A stretch of 64,000 nucleotides of DNA. Source: Planctomycetaceae bacterium. GTDB lineage: Bacteria > Planctomycetota > Planctomycetia > Planctomycetales > Planctomycetaceae. Every line of letters starts with the position of its first letter. The first letter of the stretch is position 1. Of the stretch, positions 45,901 through 55,100 are shown in pieces. The notes beneath the pieces were generated by a model. The model did no database searches and was not told where the DNA came from. It saw only the letters and a list, made by a program, of their open reading frames with translations. Made by a program: the position numbers and the translations under genes. The stretch is taken from the NCBI GenBank assembly GCA_021732995.1, contig JAKFWA010000097.1:1-64000 (forward strand). The letters run 5' to 3'.

Positions 45901-46224
45901 ATCCACCATCGTCTGACTGGAACCCGTTGCCGGGTTGGTGAACAACGCCGTCCAGGTATCAAACGACGCGTCTTTGTGCGGCACGATCTCGTTGAACGAG
46001 TCACCCAGTTGGCTGGCGACTTCATTGACAGCCGCCTCGAGGACTTCCCGACGACCACTGGCCGGCGCGAAGAAGTTGCTGGAATCGAAGGTGTAGTCGA
46101 TCGTCACCGTGATGGCCGGAAGCACGCGGACTTCCAGTCGCTCGGGAGCAGGCAGCGGTCGACGAGTGCGCATGCGCGTCCGGGGACCGCTCAACAGCTG
46201 CGACAACGACCATTTCAACAACAT
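42916..46224 (-). CDS. RTX-repeat extracellular protein with zincin-like N-terminal domain
   Basis: About 1102 residues. The N-terminus carries PERLEVRVLP, the LExRxL-type element common in planctomycete secreted proteins, instead of a classic signal peptide. Residues 30-300 hold a metzincin-like region with HEFTHLLG near 204-211; the third zinc ligand expected 3 residues after the glycine is a threonine, so protease activity is doubtful. From about residue 600 to the end come many calcium-binding nonapeptides (GGxGNDxIx), such as GGDGNDNLQGGDGNDDLNG. These fold as RTX beta-rolls when exported to calcium-rich surroundings. The start at 46224 is chosen because AGGAG lies 9-10 bases upstream. 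No ABC exporter of type I secretion is adjacent. Confidence 0.88.
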   Translation of the reverse strand: MLLKWSLSQLLSGPRTRMRTRRPLPAPERLEVRVLPAITVTIDYTFDSSNFFAPASGRREVLEAAVNEVASQLGDSFNEIVPHKDASFDTWTALFTNPATGSSQTMVDLIVGENEIIVYVGARQLGSSTLGIGGYGGASTISGTQNWLDRVIGRGNPGALLSLETDFAPWGGSLAFDNDTNWFFGLTTAGLSSGQSDFYSVAVHEFTHLLGVGTAPSWDNLISGSAFTGAVATAEYDGVGSPPVSNDQGHWADGLLDNGRETAMDPSLLQGSRKTMTALDFAALDDIGWEVAVGAGTGGGPTPNLLQLADGSSHTLTISDDPFAGNGLSQYVLDGGMPVTFATGSDEITIAGGNMADSITFSGLDSQFTSIFRVNTGAGSDTVNYLHSLAGDIAFDGGADSDTLAVSGSSVTSATYNFTSAGGGDLQLATPGSTTISYSQTEFLTDSVGAGARVFGFGSTADSITLQDDAGSGNSMSRLTSTSSSPTVTFSNPASVLTLASGGGNDTVTVGTLDSVFSSSISINSGDGNDQVNAGAATLATTIDGAAGNDTVTGGSQADLLMGGAGNDSVGGSGNNDSVYGGAGADTLAGGDGDDVLLGQNGDGDVLTGGLGNDTLSGGDGDDIMAESGDVNFTLTNFLLTGLGSDQLVSIEGVSIVGGMGANLIDASASTKPITLVGGAGNDTLLGGSVNDVLGGNSGNDSIVGGSGNDIITGLDGNDVVNAGAGLDTVDGGNGNDTITGDDGNDSLRGSAGNDSIQGLSGDDVILGGDGNDNLQGGDGNDDLNGDNDNDDFLSGGAGNDTVRGGAGTDRIVETADASFVLTSTVLTGIGTDSVIAIEAAFLTGGASANTINTTAFNGSVTVYGAAGNDTITTGSLADLVIGDDGNDSVDGGGGNDILLGAAGSDTLKGGEGNDTIQGQGGSLDMLYGGNGNDSVDGGIGNDTLFGEDGSDTLVGGDGADLMFGGAGNDTMRGGTGNDNMFGEAGNDTLNGGADNDSIDGGDGDDGLSGFTGNDTLIGGYGRDTIFGGDGNDILIGAADPDTCIGGAGSDIVNGNGSVDKILGGSGGPSGAADPGDTRNADPSEIDETFVLTPFPSWVNSI

Positions 46225-46665
46225 TCCAAGGCGCTCCTGTCCTGCAATTCGAACCAGCACTCGCCAGAGTTTGGGGGCAGAGGTCCCCTCGATCCAGTGG
46301 GGTATGGCCTCCATTTGCCCATTATGTCGATCTGGTTTTGGACCAATCGATTCCGTGTCGGTCCACTGCCAGATTTCCGCATGCGAACTCGCGAGGCCAA
46401 AACACCCTGAGCATCTCAAATCAACATTCGGAAATGCCAATCCTGACGCGGGTTCCCGGCAAAAAGTTCCAGCAATACGTGTGTGGTGGCGGAAAACCGG
46501 GAACTACTTACAAAGTTGACCTGAACCGCCTAGCTTCGCTCTTTACGCATAAGCTGCGATTGAAGTGGCGGATGCGTGCCATGCATCGTGACCCTGCCGC
46601 TGCGAAGCGGTGCATCGACTGGGACATATAGGTCATACGGGATGGTCTGACCCACTTTTCGGAAA
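46225..46665. other. Intergenic region, no gene seen
   Basis: This 441-base gap lies between the RTX gene and plsC, both leftward, and should hold the RTX promoter. A long upstream extension of the RTX frame covers part of it but is not protein-like and lacks a ribosome-binding site. No repeats were noticed. Confidence 0.4.
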
Positions 46666-47349
46666 TCAGTGGAGCACTTCCTGCCGCCAGCTTTCTGCCT
46701 GCTGCTGGCAGGCGGTGACGGCGCTGCGAGCGAACTCGACCAGCGCGGTTTCCTGGCCTTTCTGGCTTAGCTTGAGAATCTGCTCGCGCGAGAGCGGTTC
46801 TCCGAAGACGACTCGCACTGTGCGCGGCAGCAAGCGCAATCCGCCGCGCGGCATCGCTTCGTGAGCTCCGGCAATGCCGACTGGGTAGATCGGCAAGTTC
46901 GTGCGACGAATCAACGACACGAAGCCCGGTTTGAAGTCGCGGACCTCACCCGTTGCGCTGCGAGTTCCCTCAGGAAAGATGCCCACCAGAAAGCCGTGCT
47001 CCATGCGTTTTAGGGCATTCCGAATCGAGGCTGTACTCGCAGCGTCGCGGTTAATGGGCATCACGTAGGTGCTACGGAGTACCCAGCCTACGAATGGCAC
47101 CGGAAACAGCGTGTCGCGGCCCAGAAAGCTCACCGGCCGCTGCAGCGGCAGGCCGACCAGCAGTGGATCCAGAAAACTCTGATGGTTCACGAGCACCAAG
47201 CCGCCGCCGGAGCGTGGCATGTTTTCCAAGCCGCGGCATTGATAGCGCAGCCAGAACGTGAACACCAGCCGCAGGATGTACTGGATGGTGAGCCAGACAA
47301 TGTTGCGGTTCGTCGGGTGTGGCAGCGGCGCTTCGGGTTGATCCGGCAT
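46666..47349 (-). CDS. plsC: 1-acyl-sn-glycerol-3-phosphate acyltransferase (PlsC)
   Basis: 227 residues. The catalytic HX4D motif is NHQSFLDP, followed by substrate-binding VGIFPEGTRS and IYPVGIAGAHE. An N-terminal hydrophobic stretch (IVWLTIQYILRLVFTFWL) anchors it in the membrane. It adds the second acyl chain to lysophosphatidic acid to form phosphatidic acid. The gene starts 10 bases after the bestrophin gene stop and is last in the sigma-kinase operon. A lipid-modifying enzyme at the end of a signalling operon suggests an envelope-stress theme. Confidence 0.93.
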   Translation of the reverse strand: MPDQPEAPLPHPTNRNIVWLTIQYILRLVFTFWLRYQCRGLENMPRSGGGLVLVNHQSFLDPLLVGLPLQRPVSFLGRDTLFPVPFVGWVLRSTYVMPINRDAASTASIRNALKRMEHGFLVGIFPEGTRSATGEVRDFKPGFVSLIRRTNLPIYPVGIAGAHEAMPRGGLRLLPRTVRVVFGEPLSREQILKLSQKGQETALVEFARSAVTACQQQAESWRQEVLH

Positions 47350-47359
47350 CGGTCAGGTT

Positions 47360-48223
47360 TCAGATTTTGGTCATCGGCTCGGGGGACGACATGATGCCAT
47401 CAATTGAGCGCGCAATCGAGGCACACATGGAATCCAAAGGCAGATCGTCCATGTCCGTGCCGAACGGATCTTCAATGGATTCGGCGAGCAACTCCAGTCC
47501 GACCATGAAGTAGGCCACCACCATCGAGATAAAGATCGTCATGGGGCCGTACTCATTACAGATGCCGTAGGGCAACACGATCAGATACAGGGCGATCGCT
47601 TCTCGAATGATCCAGAGGTAAGACGTCGCGATGGGCGTTTTATGAATTCGCTCGCAGGCGCCGCAGATGTCCATCAGCGCTGCCGCATGGCGGTCGAGAA
47701 ACAGCAATTCAAAACCGCCGACTTGATCGGCTGCACGCCAGTGCTCAATGCGTCGATAGATCAACTGAGTGATGTAGGCAGGCACGTGTTCGGGAGTGTC
47801 CGTCGTATTCTCAAAGCCCGGCAGATCACGAAGTGCCACCGGGCCGCGCAGATGCTCTTTCAACGCGACGGGAAAGAGCTTCAGCCAGTTCGCCATTTCC
47901 CGCTTGCTGTCGACCGAAGCCTGTACGCAGGCACGCAGCTTGATAGCGAAGTTGCGCGAATCGTTAACGAGCTGTCCCCACAGCTTGCGACCCTCCCACC
48001 AGCGGTCGTAGGCGGTGTTCGTCCGGAAGACCAGAAAGATACCCAGCACAGCACCGAAGAACGTGTGCATGTTGGAGTGTTCGTGAGCCGTGCTGTCCGG
48101 GCTGTTGGAATGCCAGAGCACCAACCCGCTGGCGTAGATTCCCATCAGCAGCGTCCAGCGCACCGTGCGGCGAATCGCCTGACGCCGGACAAATTCATAA
48201 GTTGCAGTCAACAGTTTCAGCAT
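47360..48223 (-). CDS. Bestrophin/UPF0187 family membrane channel
   Basis: About 287 residues. The family core is VFRTNTAYDRWWEGRKLWG, followed by NDSRNFAIK, the bestrophin signature, and a cytosolic helical part with multiple membrane segments (LLMGIYASGLVLW, FFGAVLGIFLVF, ALYLIVLPYGICN, PMTIFISMVVAYFMVGLELLAESIEDPFGTD). Family members form pentameric anion or cation channels. I chose the ATG at 48223 (GTGAGG about 10 bases upstream), which begins 11 bases after the kinase stop. The operon position suggests that ion flow is linked to the sigma-kinase module. Confidence 0.9.
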   Translation of the reverse strand: MLKLLTATYEFVRRQAIRRTVRWTLLMGIYASGLVLWHSNSPDSTAHEHSNMHTFFGAVLGIFLVFRTNTAYDRWWEGRKLWGQLVNDSRNFAIKLRACVQASVDSKREMANWLKLFPVALKEHLRGPVALRDLPGFENTTDTPEHVPAYITQLIYRRIEHWRAADQVGGFELLFLDRHAAALMDICGACERIHKTPIATSYLWIIREAIALYLIVLPYGICNEYGPMTIFISMVVAYFMVGLELLAESIEDPFGTDMDDLPLDSMCASIARSIDGIMSSPEPMTKI

Positions 48224-48234
48224 CAGTGCTGGCC

Positions 48235-49554
48235 TCACAATCCTTGAACGAGCAGCCACAGCGTAAAGATCGCCACCGCGCAGAACAGTATGATCCCCAG
48301 GACGATTTCGAAGGTCGTCATGGGTTCCACGACTGGTTTGGGCGATTCAGGCTGCGTTGAATTCGGACTACTGGCAAGATCCGAATTCTGCACAACAGGT
48401 GCCGCTGCATACTCTTCCGTCGTAAAGGGCGTGAGCGCGTCGATCACCTCTCGCATGGATTGTGGTCGTTTTTCGGGCAGTTTCTCAAGAGGGCTTAGTA
48501 CAAGCGTATTCAAGTCGTCCGGAATTGATGGCAACTTAGCTTTCAGGCTCGGGGCCGCAGTGAAGCGATGTGCCACCAGAATTTCGTAGTAGCGGCCAAC
48601 TTGAAACACCGTCTGGCCGGTCAGCAGAAACGTCAGCACGCAGGCCAGGCTGTAGACGTCCGAGCGCGCATCCGCCTGACGAACGCTCTCCATCTGCTCG
48701 GGCGACATGTAGTGCGCGGTGCCCAGCAGGTAGCCGGAAGGCGTCTGCTGGCTGGTGGAGTCTGAAGTCACGCTGTAGTGAGCCACTCCAAAGTCCAGCA
48801 GCTTCAGCTCGCCGCTGTTGGTGAGCAGCAGATTGGAGGGCTTGATATCGCGATGAATGATGCCGCATTCATGCGCGTGCTGCAGTCCTTTCGCGGCCGC
48901 GATGGTGATCTCGCAAGCTCGCTGCACGTTCATGGGACCGTTGGCATAGACCAGTGCTTCGAGGTTCTGGCCGTCAAGAAATTCAGTGACCAGATAAGGG
49001 CGGCCATTGAGTTCGCCGTGATCGATCGCCTTCACGATGTTGGGATGTTGTAACCGTCCCAGTGCGGCAATTTCTTTCTTCGCACGCCGGACAGCTTCAT
49101 TGCTGGACGCGAAGTCCGCAGAGAGCAGCTTGAGCGCAAACTGTTCCGGCTGTTCTGTTCGCTGCACCAGATAGACGCGTCCCATGCCGCCGCGGCCGAG
49201 CAGCCGGATGATCTCATACTCGCCGATCTTTTTCGGAGGGGCGCCGTCTTGCGAGCCGCTGTCGGGCTTGGGCTCCTGATACGCCTTCGGAATGAAACGC
49301 AGTTTCTCCAGCAGTTGCGCGCTGACCTCTGGCGGCAACTGATCCCGAGTGTAGCGCAACAGCGGTTCCATCACGGTGCGCGGAGTGGCTTCCGGATCTG
49401 CCTCGGGACTGAGCAACGTCGTGAAGCGCGACGTGACATACCGACTGCACTGGCGACATTGCTCCACGTGCTCAGCAATGGCGTCGTCTCCGGGCAGTTC
49501 CTCGTTGCGCGCCAGGAAGCCGTCTAGTTCACTGTTGCTGGGACAATGTTTCAT
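48235..49554 (-). CDS. Membrane-anchored Ser/Thr protein kinase with zinc-finger N-terminus
   Basis: 439 residues. The N-terminal 45 residues resemble an anti-sigma zinc finger (HVEQCRQC, His-x3-Cys-x2-Cys). The kinase domain covers about 110-375: LLGRGGMGRVYL, FALKLL with the catalytic lysine, IIHRDIKPSNLLL, LLDFGVA and GTAHYMSPEQ, typical of Hanks-type kinases. A single C-terminal transmembrane helix (IVLGIILFCAVAIFTLWLLV) anchors it. It follows the ECF sigma gene by 6 bases, so the kinase probably controls that sigma factor through the zinc finger or phosphorylation. This sigma-kinase arrangement is a known planctomycete ECF theme. Confidence 0.92.
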   Translation of the reverse strand: MKHCPSNSELDGFLARNEELPGDDAIAEHVEQCRQCSRYVTSRFTTLLSPEADPEATPRTVMEPLLRYTRDQLPPEVSAQLLEKLRFIPKAYQEPKPDSGSQDGAPPKKIGEYEIIRLLGRGGMGRVYLVQRTEQPEQFALKLLSADFASSNEAVRRAKKEIAALGRLQHPNIVKAIDHGELNGRPYLVTEFLDGQNLEALVYANGPMNVQRACEITIAAAKGLQHAHECGIIHRDIKPSNLLLTNSGELKLLDFGVAHYSVTSDSTSQQTPSGYLLGTAHYMSPEQMESVRQADARSDVYSLACVLTFLLTGQTVFQVGRYYEILVAHRFTAAPSLKAKLPSIPDDLNTLVLSPLEKLPEKRPQSMREVIDALTPFTTEEYAAAPVVQNSDLASSPNSTQPESPKPVVEPMTTFEIVLGIILFCAVAIFTLWLLVQGL

Positions 49555-49560
49555 GGCGAG

Positions 49561-50157
49561 CTACGAATCCGACTCCTCTTCCAGCAACTGACGGATGAGC
49601 CCTCGAAGCTTCTCATTCGCCCGGAACGTCGCTTTATACACCTGAGGACAACTGAGTTTGAATTCGGCCGCCACAATACTCGGCTTGCGGTCCTCCAGCA
49701 CCGTTTGCTCGAAGATGCGCCAGGTCAGTTCCGGAACTTCTTCGCGGAGTTTCACCAGCGCGTGTGCCATCAGCGCCAGGCGTTCTTCAAATAGCCAGGT
49801 GTCTTCCATGCGGGTCGCGAGCATGTCCAGCGGATCCGAATTGGTTTCTTTCATCAGACGCTTGCGGTTGCTGCCGATGAACCGCGCGATCTCATGCCGT
49901 ACGATCGTGCCGACCCAGGCGCCGAAACGGCCCTTGTTCGGCTCGTATTCGAAGTTCGAGACTCCCTTGAAGACGCGGATGAAGACCTCTTGAGCGATGT
50001 CGTTCGCGTCGGGATGCGGCAACTGGTGCTTGCGGCAGAAGCCGATCACCAGCGGGCCGTAGATCTTGACGAACTCGTTCCAACTGACCGTTGACGTGAC
50101 ACCACACCGCAACTCGTTGATCAGGGACGCGCGAGTTGTTGGCCAGAACTCACCCAT
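49561..50157 (-). CDS. ECF-type RNA polymerase sigma factor
   Basis: 198 residues. Region 2 runs from about residue 28 to 95 (FVKIYGPLVIGFCRKHQL, HPDANDIAQEVFIRVFKGV, GAWVGTIVRHEIARFI) and region 4 from about 135 to 190 (LREEVPELTWRIFEQTVLE, SIVAAEFKLSCPQVYKATFRANEKLR). It belongs to the planctomycete ECF group that comes with Ser/Thr kinases. It leads a compact operon with the kinase, bestrophin and PlsC genes. Region 4 looks a little unusual in sequence but the helix-turn-helix is present. It probably transcribes envelope genes when released from or activated by the kinase. Confidence 0.9.
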   Translation of the reverse strand: MGEFWPTTRASLINELRCGVTSTVSWNEFVKIYGPLVIGFCRKHQLPHPDANDIAQEVFIRVFKGVSNFEYEPNKGRFGAWVGTIVRHEIARFIGSNRKRLMKETNSDPLDMLATRMEDTWLFEERLALMAHALVKLREEVPELTWRIFEQTVLEDRKPSIVAAEFKLSCPQVYKATFRANEKLRGLIRQLLEEESDS

Positions 50158-50217
50158 GGATGACTCAATGACTGCTGATTGGAACGGATCCGTTGATCGG
50201 TCGCCGGTGGGCAGTGA

Positions 50218-51423
50218 TCAGGAACCGTAGCGTCTGATTTCGGCGGGAGGGCGTTTGGACTCGCGTGGTTTGACGGCTTCGAAGTCATCAACCTGATACG
50301 CGTGCAGGACCTGATTCACACGCACCTCGATGCGGGTGAGTTCATCACCCTGATCTCTGGTGACGAACGTGTAAGCCTGCCCGGCCTCGCTGGACGACAT
50401 GCGACCTGTGCGTCCGATGCGATGCACATAGTCATCGCAGGACTCGGGAATGTCGTAATTGATGATGTGCGAAACCGTGCTGACGTCGATGCCGCGCCCG
50501 ACAACGTCCGTCGCGATCAGCATTCGCAACTCACCCGAGCGGAACTCCTTCATCACCCGATCACGCTTACGCTGCTCAAGATCGCTGTGCAGACAAGCGA
50601 CCCGCGACAATTTCCTGGCGAACACCGCGTGCAACTGATCGGCTCCGCGTTTGGTGCGCGTGAAGACCAGCACCTGCGACGGCTTCAGCTTGGCCAGCAG
50701 TTTGACCAGCAGCGGCAGCTTCCGATCCTGATCGACGGCGATGTAATACTGATCGATGGTCGATGGCGCGATATCGCCGGTCGACACATCCACCTTCTGC
50801 GGGTTCTTCATGTACCGCTGGGCCAGCTTCTCCACCGGCAGCGGCAACGTGGCCGACAGCAGCAGCGTCTGCCGTTCCTCGGGGCAACGACGCAGGATCT
50901 TTTCGATATCCGGTCGAAAGCCGATATCCAGCATACGGTCGGCTTCGTCGAGCACGACCAGATCCAGTTTGGAGATATCCAGCACGTGCCGGTTCATGAG
51001 GTCGATCAGGCGACCCGGCGTGCCGACAACGATTGTCGCGCCGCGCTTCAAGGTTTCGACCTGCTGATGAATCGACTTGCCGCCGATGATGCAGGCCACT
51101 CGCATATCGTGATGCTTCGACAGCAGTTCCGCCTGATCGGCGACTTGCTGGCAGAGTTCGCGGGTCGGCGTGAGCACCAGCGCCTGCGGATGGCGGATTT
51201 CCGGGTCGATCAGCTCCAGAATCGGGATGACGAACGCTCCGGTTTTGCCCGTGCCGGTGCGCGCCTGCCCGATGCAGTCCTCGCCTTCCAGCGCAATCGG
51301 AATAAACGCCGACTGAATGGGGCTAGGGCTTTCCCATCCAGCGTTTCGAATGGCCTTCAGCATGTGTTTGCTGAGGCCCAGATCTTCAAACCGGGGACTC
51401 TCGTCCGTCTCACGTCGCTTCAA
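50218..51423 (-). CDS. DEAD-box RNA helicase (RhlE-like)
   Basis: 401 residues with the full set of superfamily 2 motifs: Q-motif WESPSPIQSAFIP, motif I ARTGTGKT, Ia PTRELC, Ib TPGR, II LDEADR, III SAT, IV VFTRTK, V RGIDV and VI HRIGRTGR. It unwinds RNA duplexes, for example in ribosome assembly or mRNA decay. The first codon appears to be TTG at 51423 with GGAG about 9 bases upstream; no ATG is available nearby. The short basic C-terminus (RESKRPPAEIRRYGS) is typical of RhlE-like proteins. It lies 60 bases upstream of the sigma factor gene on the same strand. Confidence 0.95.
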   Translation of the reverse strand: MKRRETDESPRFEDLGLSKHMLKAIRNAGWESPSPIQSAFIPIALEGEDCIGQARTGTGKTGAFVIPILELIDPEIRHPQALVLTPTRELCQQVADQAELLSKHHDMRVACIIGGKSIHQQVETLKRGATIVVGTPGRLIDLMNRHVLDISKLDLVVLDEADRMLDIGFRPDIEKILRRCPEERQTLLLSATLPLPVEKLAQRYMKNPQKVDVSTGDIAPSTIDQYYIAVDQDRKLPLLVKLLAKLKPSQVLVFTRTKRGADQLHAVFARKLSRVACLHSDLEQRKRDRVMKEFRSGELRMLIATDVVGRGIDVSTVSHIINYDIPESCDDYVHRIGRTGRMSSSEAGQAYTFVTRDQGDELTRIEVRVNQVLHAYQVDDFEAVKPRESKRPPAEIRRYGS

Positions 51424-51618
51424 GAGCGCTCACTCCCGCAAAGAGCCGCCTGGCCCGCTTAGTTCACAAAGGACTTCCTGAGGATGTCCAGAATCCTCAA
51501 ACCCAGTAGCGGTATAGAGTAGCCGTTTCGGACGGTCAAATTGCAACTCACCCTAAATGCGGAGTTTCTGGTCAGCAGGTCACTGGACGGCGGCATCTTT
51601 TGCCCCTATCCCAACCCC

Positions 51619-52032
51619 ATGTTCCAACTTTTTGACCACACTGCCGACCTGGGCCTGCGCGTCGAAGCAGCCACGCTCGAAGAACTCTTCGCCGAAGCCG
51701 CGCGCGGGATCACCAGCATGCTGATTGAGCATCCTGAGTCCCTGCAGCCCACGCTGGAGCGACAGGTTCACCTCAGCGGTGACGAACTGGAGTACCTGTT
51801 TTTCGACTGGCTGAGCGAGCTGTTGTTTGCCTTCGATTCCGAGCACTGGCTCGGTGCCGAGTTTGACGTGCACCTCGACAGCGGCCTGCTGTCCGTCGCC
51901 ATTCGCGGTGAGACTTTCGACGCGGTGAGGCACGAGTACGGTCACGAGGTGAAAGCCATCACGTATCATGGTCTGACGGTCGAACAGACTCCGGACGGCC
52001 GCTGGTTCGCCGAAGTGATCGTCGACATCTGA
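51619..52032 (+). CDS. Archease
   Basis: About 137 residues. The start FDHTADLGLRVEAATLEELFAEAARGI is the archease signature, with the metal-binding Asp near the N-terminus, and VKAITYHGLTVEQ near the end is the second conserved block. Archease assists the RNA ligase RtcB in guanylation and multiple turnover. RtcB is not in this window. I chose the ATG at 51619 because the family begins there; the 26-codon upstream extension has no counterpart. The DEAD-box helicase diverges from it, so both may serve RNA repair or processing. Confidence 0.93.
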   Translation: MFQLFDHTADLGLRVEAATLEELFAEAARGITSMLIEHPESLQPTLERQVHLSGDELEYLFFDWLSELLFAFDSEHWLGAEFDVHLDSGLLSVAIRGETFDAVRHEYGHEVKAITYHGLTVEQTPDGRWFAEVIVDI

Positions 52033-52058
52033 GTTTGAAAAGTTGCTGCCAACAAGTC

Positions 52059-52113
52059 GTAGGACGGACAATCCTGTCCGTCGAAATGCTGGCGGACAAG
52101 ATTGTCCGCCTAC
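52059..52113. repeat. Family B inverted repeat, copy 1
   Basis: GTAGGACGGACAATCCTGTC and CGTCG are followed by GGCGGACAAGATTGTCCGCC and TAC. The outer arms (GTAGGACGGACAAT / ATTGTCCGCCTAC) are nearly perfect, and each half is also a hairpin (GGACA-ATCC-TGTCC). It lies between archease and the FtsX-type permease. Similar units lie at 55752 and 60304. Confidence 0.7.
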
Positions 52114-52153
52114 TCTGCAGATCCACGTTGATTGTCACAAGCACTCGCAAGTC

Positions 52154-55100
52154 ATGGCATCCATGAAATCTTCCACGCTGATTGTTCGCAGCCTGACCTA
52201 CTACTGGAAAACGCACCTCGCGGTGCTGCTGGGAGTCATTGTCGGCACGGCGGTCATCGGGGGTGCGTTGCTGGTGGGCGACTCCGTGCGCGGTAGTCTG
52301 CGACAGATGACACTCGACCGTCTGGGCGGCATCGACTTCGCGTTGCAGAGTCCTCGATTCTTTACCGAGTCCATCGTCGAACGCATGCAGGATGAACCCG
52401 CCTATCGAGACGACAAGGTACGCGTCATCGCTCCGGCGTTAGTGATGGATGGCGGCCTGGTCCGCCAGGCTGCTGACGGAACAACGTCTGACCGGGCCGG
52501 GGGCGTGCGCGTCTATGCCGTTGAGGAACGATTCTCTGAACTCAGCGAACTCAAACTCGACATCCTGCCGCACGACGATCAACTCGTGCTGAGCGATCGA
52601 GTCGCTCAACAGATTCGCGCGAAGCTCGGCGATCAACTGACGTTGTGGGTCGAACTGCCCAGCAACATCCCGCGCGACACGCTGCTGGGCGGATCGGAGG
52701 ACCAAACGACGCGCGAGATCTCGTTCACCGTCAGTCACATCCTGCCGCCGGAATCTGGGGTTGGCCGACTCGATCTCAATCCGAGCCAGCAGCTTCCGCT
52801 GACTGTCTTCGTGTCGCTGAAGACCTTGCAGCAGGAGCTCGGTCTGGAAGCCGTGCGGCGTTCGAAGGAGTTTCCGAACGGCAAGCTGGCGCGGATCAAC
52901 GCGTTGTTCGTCTCAGTCGCGCCGTCCCGAGAGTCTGCTCGCTCATCACCGTCTGATGCGGTCGGCATGGCGAGCGGCTTAACACGCAGTCTGCCTGAAT
53001 CGCTGACGCTGGAAGACCTCAACTTGCGAGTCCTGCCCGGCAAAGCGGGCGGCTACTTCGTCGTTGAGAGCGAACAGATGATCCTGGAAGACAGCATTTC
53101 CAAATCGGTGCGTGAGCTGTCAGAAAGCAAGGACTGGTCGACATCGTCCGTGATGGTGTACCTCGCCAATCAGATCAGCAGCGCTGAGGACCCGAAAGCG
53201 TTTTCGATGTACTCGATCATCGCGGGCGTTGATCTGGCGGAGACCCAAGAACCGCCGTTCGGACCGCTCTGCCCGGACTGCACTGAGCCACTGACGCTGG
53301 CTGATGACGAGATCATTCTCAATGACTGGCTGGCGGAAGACCTGAAGGTCAAGCCCGGCGACAAGATCAAGCTGACTTATCACCTCGTCGGATCTCACGG
53401 CGAATTGCCGGAAGAGGAGCTGACGTTTCGCGTGAAGCATGTCGTCGAGATGTCGAAGTCGGTGACGGCTCAAGACCGACAACTGACACCGGAAGTACGC
53501 GGCATCACCGACGCCAAGAATTTTTCCGACTGGAAGCAGCCGTTCCCGATGAAGATCAATCTCGTCACCGGCCGGGATGATTCGTACTGGGAAGAGTTTC
53601 ACGCCTTGCCCAAAGCCTTCGTCTCGCTCGCGAACGCTCAGCGACTGTGGAAGAGCAAGTACGGCGACGTCACCTCGATCCGCGTCAACGTCTCGGGTAG
53701 CAACGCCGACGCCGCACCGTCCCGCGATGACTTTACGCGCGATGTGCTGAAGAAGATCTCAGAGAACGCATCGGGCTTTGATGTGCTGCCGGTGAAATGG
53801 CAGGGACTGCAAGCCGCTTCCGGCACAACGGACTTCACCGGCCTGTTCGTCGGCTTCAGCTTCTTCGTGATCGCGGCGGCGATGGTGCTGATCGGCCTGC
53901 TGTTCCGCCTCAGCGTCGAGCGTCGTATCTCGCAGATCGGATTGCTCTCCGCCGTCGGTTTCACGCCGCAACGAGTCCGCAAGTTGCTGCTCAACGAAGG
54001 ACTGGCGATCGCGGCAGCGGGCGGAGTGCTCGGTTGTGTGGCTGCTGTGGGTTACGCCCAATTGATGGTCGCGGCCCTGAAGTCCCCGCAATGGTGGGGC
54101 GGCGCGATTGGTACGCAGTTCCTGAATGTGTACGTCACTCCTGTAAGTCTCATAGGTGGTTTTGCGATCTCATTCGGTGTGGCCTGGTTCGCGCTCTTCA
54201 TGGCGCTGCGAGGCCTCGCCCACATCGCGCCGCGCGAGTTGCTCGCAGGCGTTGCCTCTTCCGAAGAGAGTGGGCCTGGTGACTCGGCAACCCCCGCAGT
54301 TCATCCCGGAGCACGCCAGCAAAAGATTGCCTTCGGATGCTTTGCCTTCGCGATTCCGGTGCTGCTGCTGGGCGTCTTCGGACTCATTCCCAGTAGCGAG
54401 GCGTTCTCGGGATTATCGTGGCAGGTGGTGGCATTCTTTCTGGTCGGTACGGCTCTGATGGTGGGAGCGCTCCAGCAATTCTCAGCGACCTTGAGGCGTC
54501 AAGGCGGACTGGCGACTCGCGGTCACGGGCTCGCGGCGATTGGCCGTCTGGGCTATCGCAACGCCGCCAGAAATCGCAGTCGCAGCACGCTGTCGACGGC
54601 GCTCATCGCTTCGGCCACGTTCGTGATTGTCGCGGTCGCCGCAGGTCGCAGAGACCCCGCGAAGGAAACGCCCGATGTGAACTCCGGCAATGGCGGCTTT
54701 GTGCTGGTCGCCGCAAGCGCGACACCCATCTTGCCGGATCTCAATACGGAAGCGGGTCGCTCGAAGCTGGGCCTGACGGATGGACTTTCGCCTGAGCAGA
54801 AACAACAGATCGAAGACTCAACGGTGATGGCCTTGCGCATGAAGCCCGGTGAGAACGCGAGCTGCCTCAACATCTATCAGACGCAGTTGCCAACCGTGCT
54901 GGGCGTGCCGGACAGCCTCATTGAACGCGGCGGGTTCCGCTTCATTGATGGCCGCAAGGCGGACTACTGGAAACTGCTGAAGACGCCGCGCGAAGACGGT
55001 CGCATCCCCGTTCTAGGCGACATGAACACGCTGATGTTCAGCCTGCATAAGGGCGCAGGAGCCTCGATTCCCATCACCAATGCGAAGACCGCGGGACAAG

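Noticed and set aside
42883-46410. Several long plus-strand frames opposite the RTX gene
   Set aside because: They mirror the repetitive GGxGNDx codons of the real gene and consist of Ser/Pro-rich or Ala/Val-rich low-complexity text; they are shadows.
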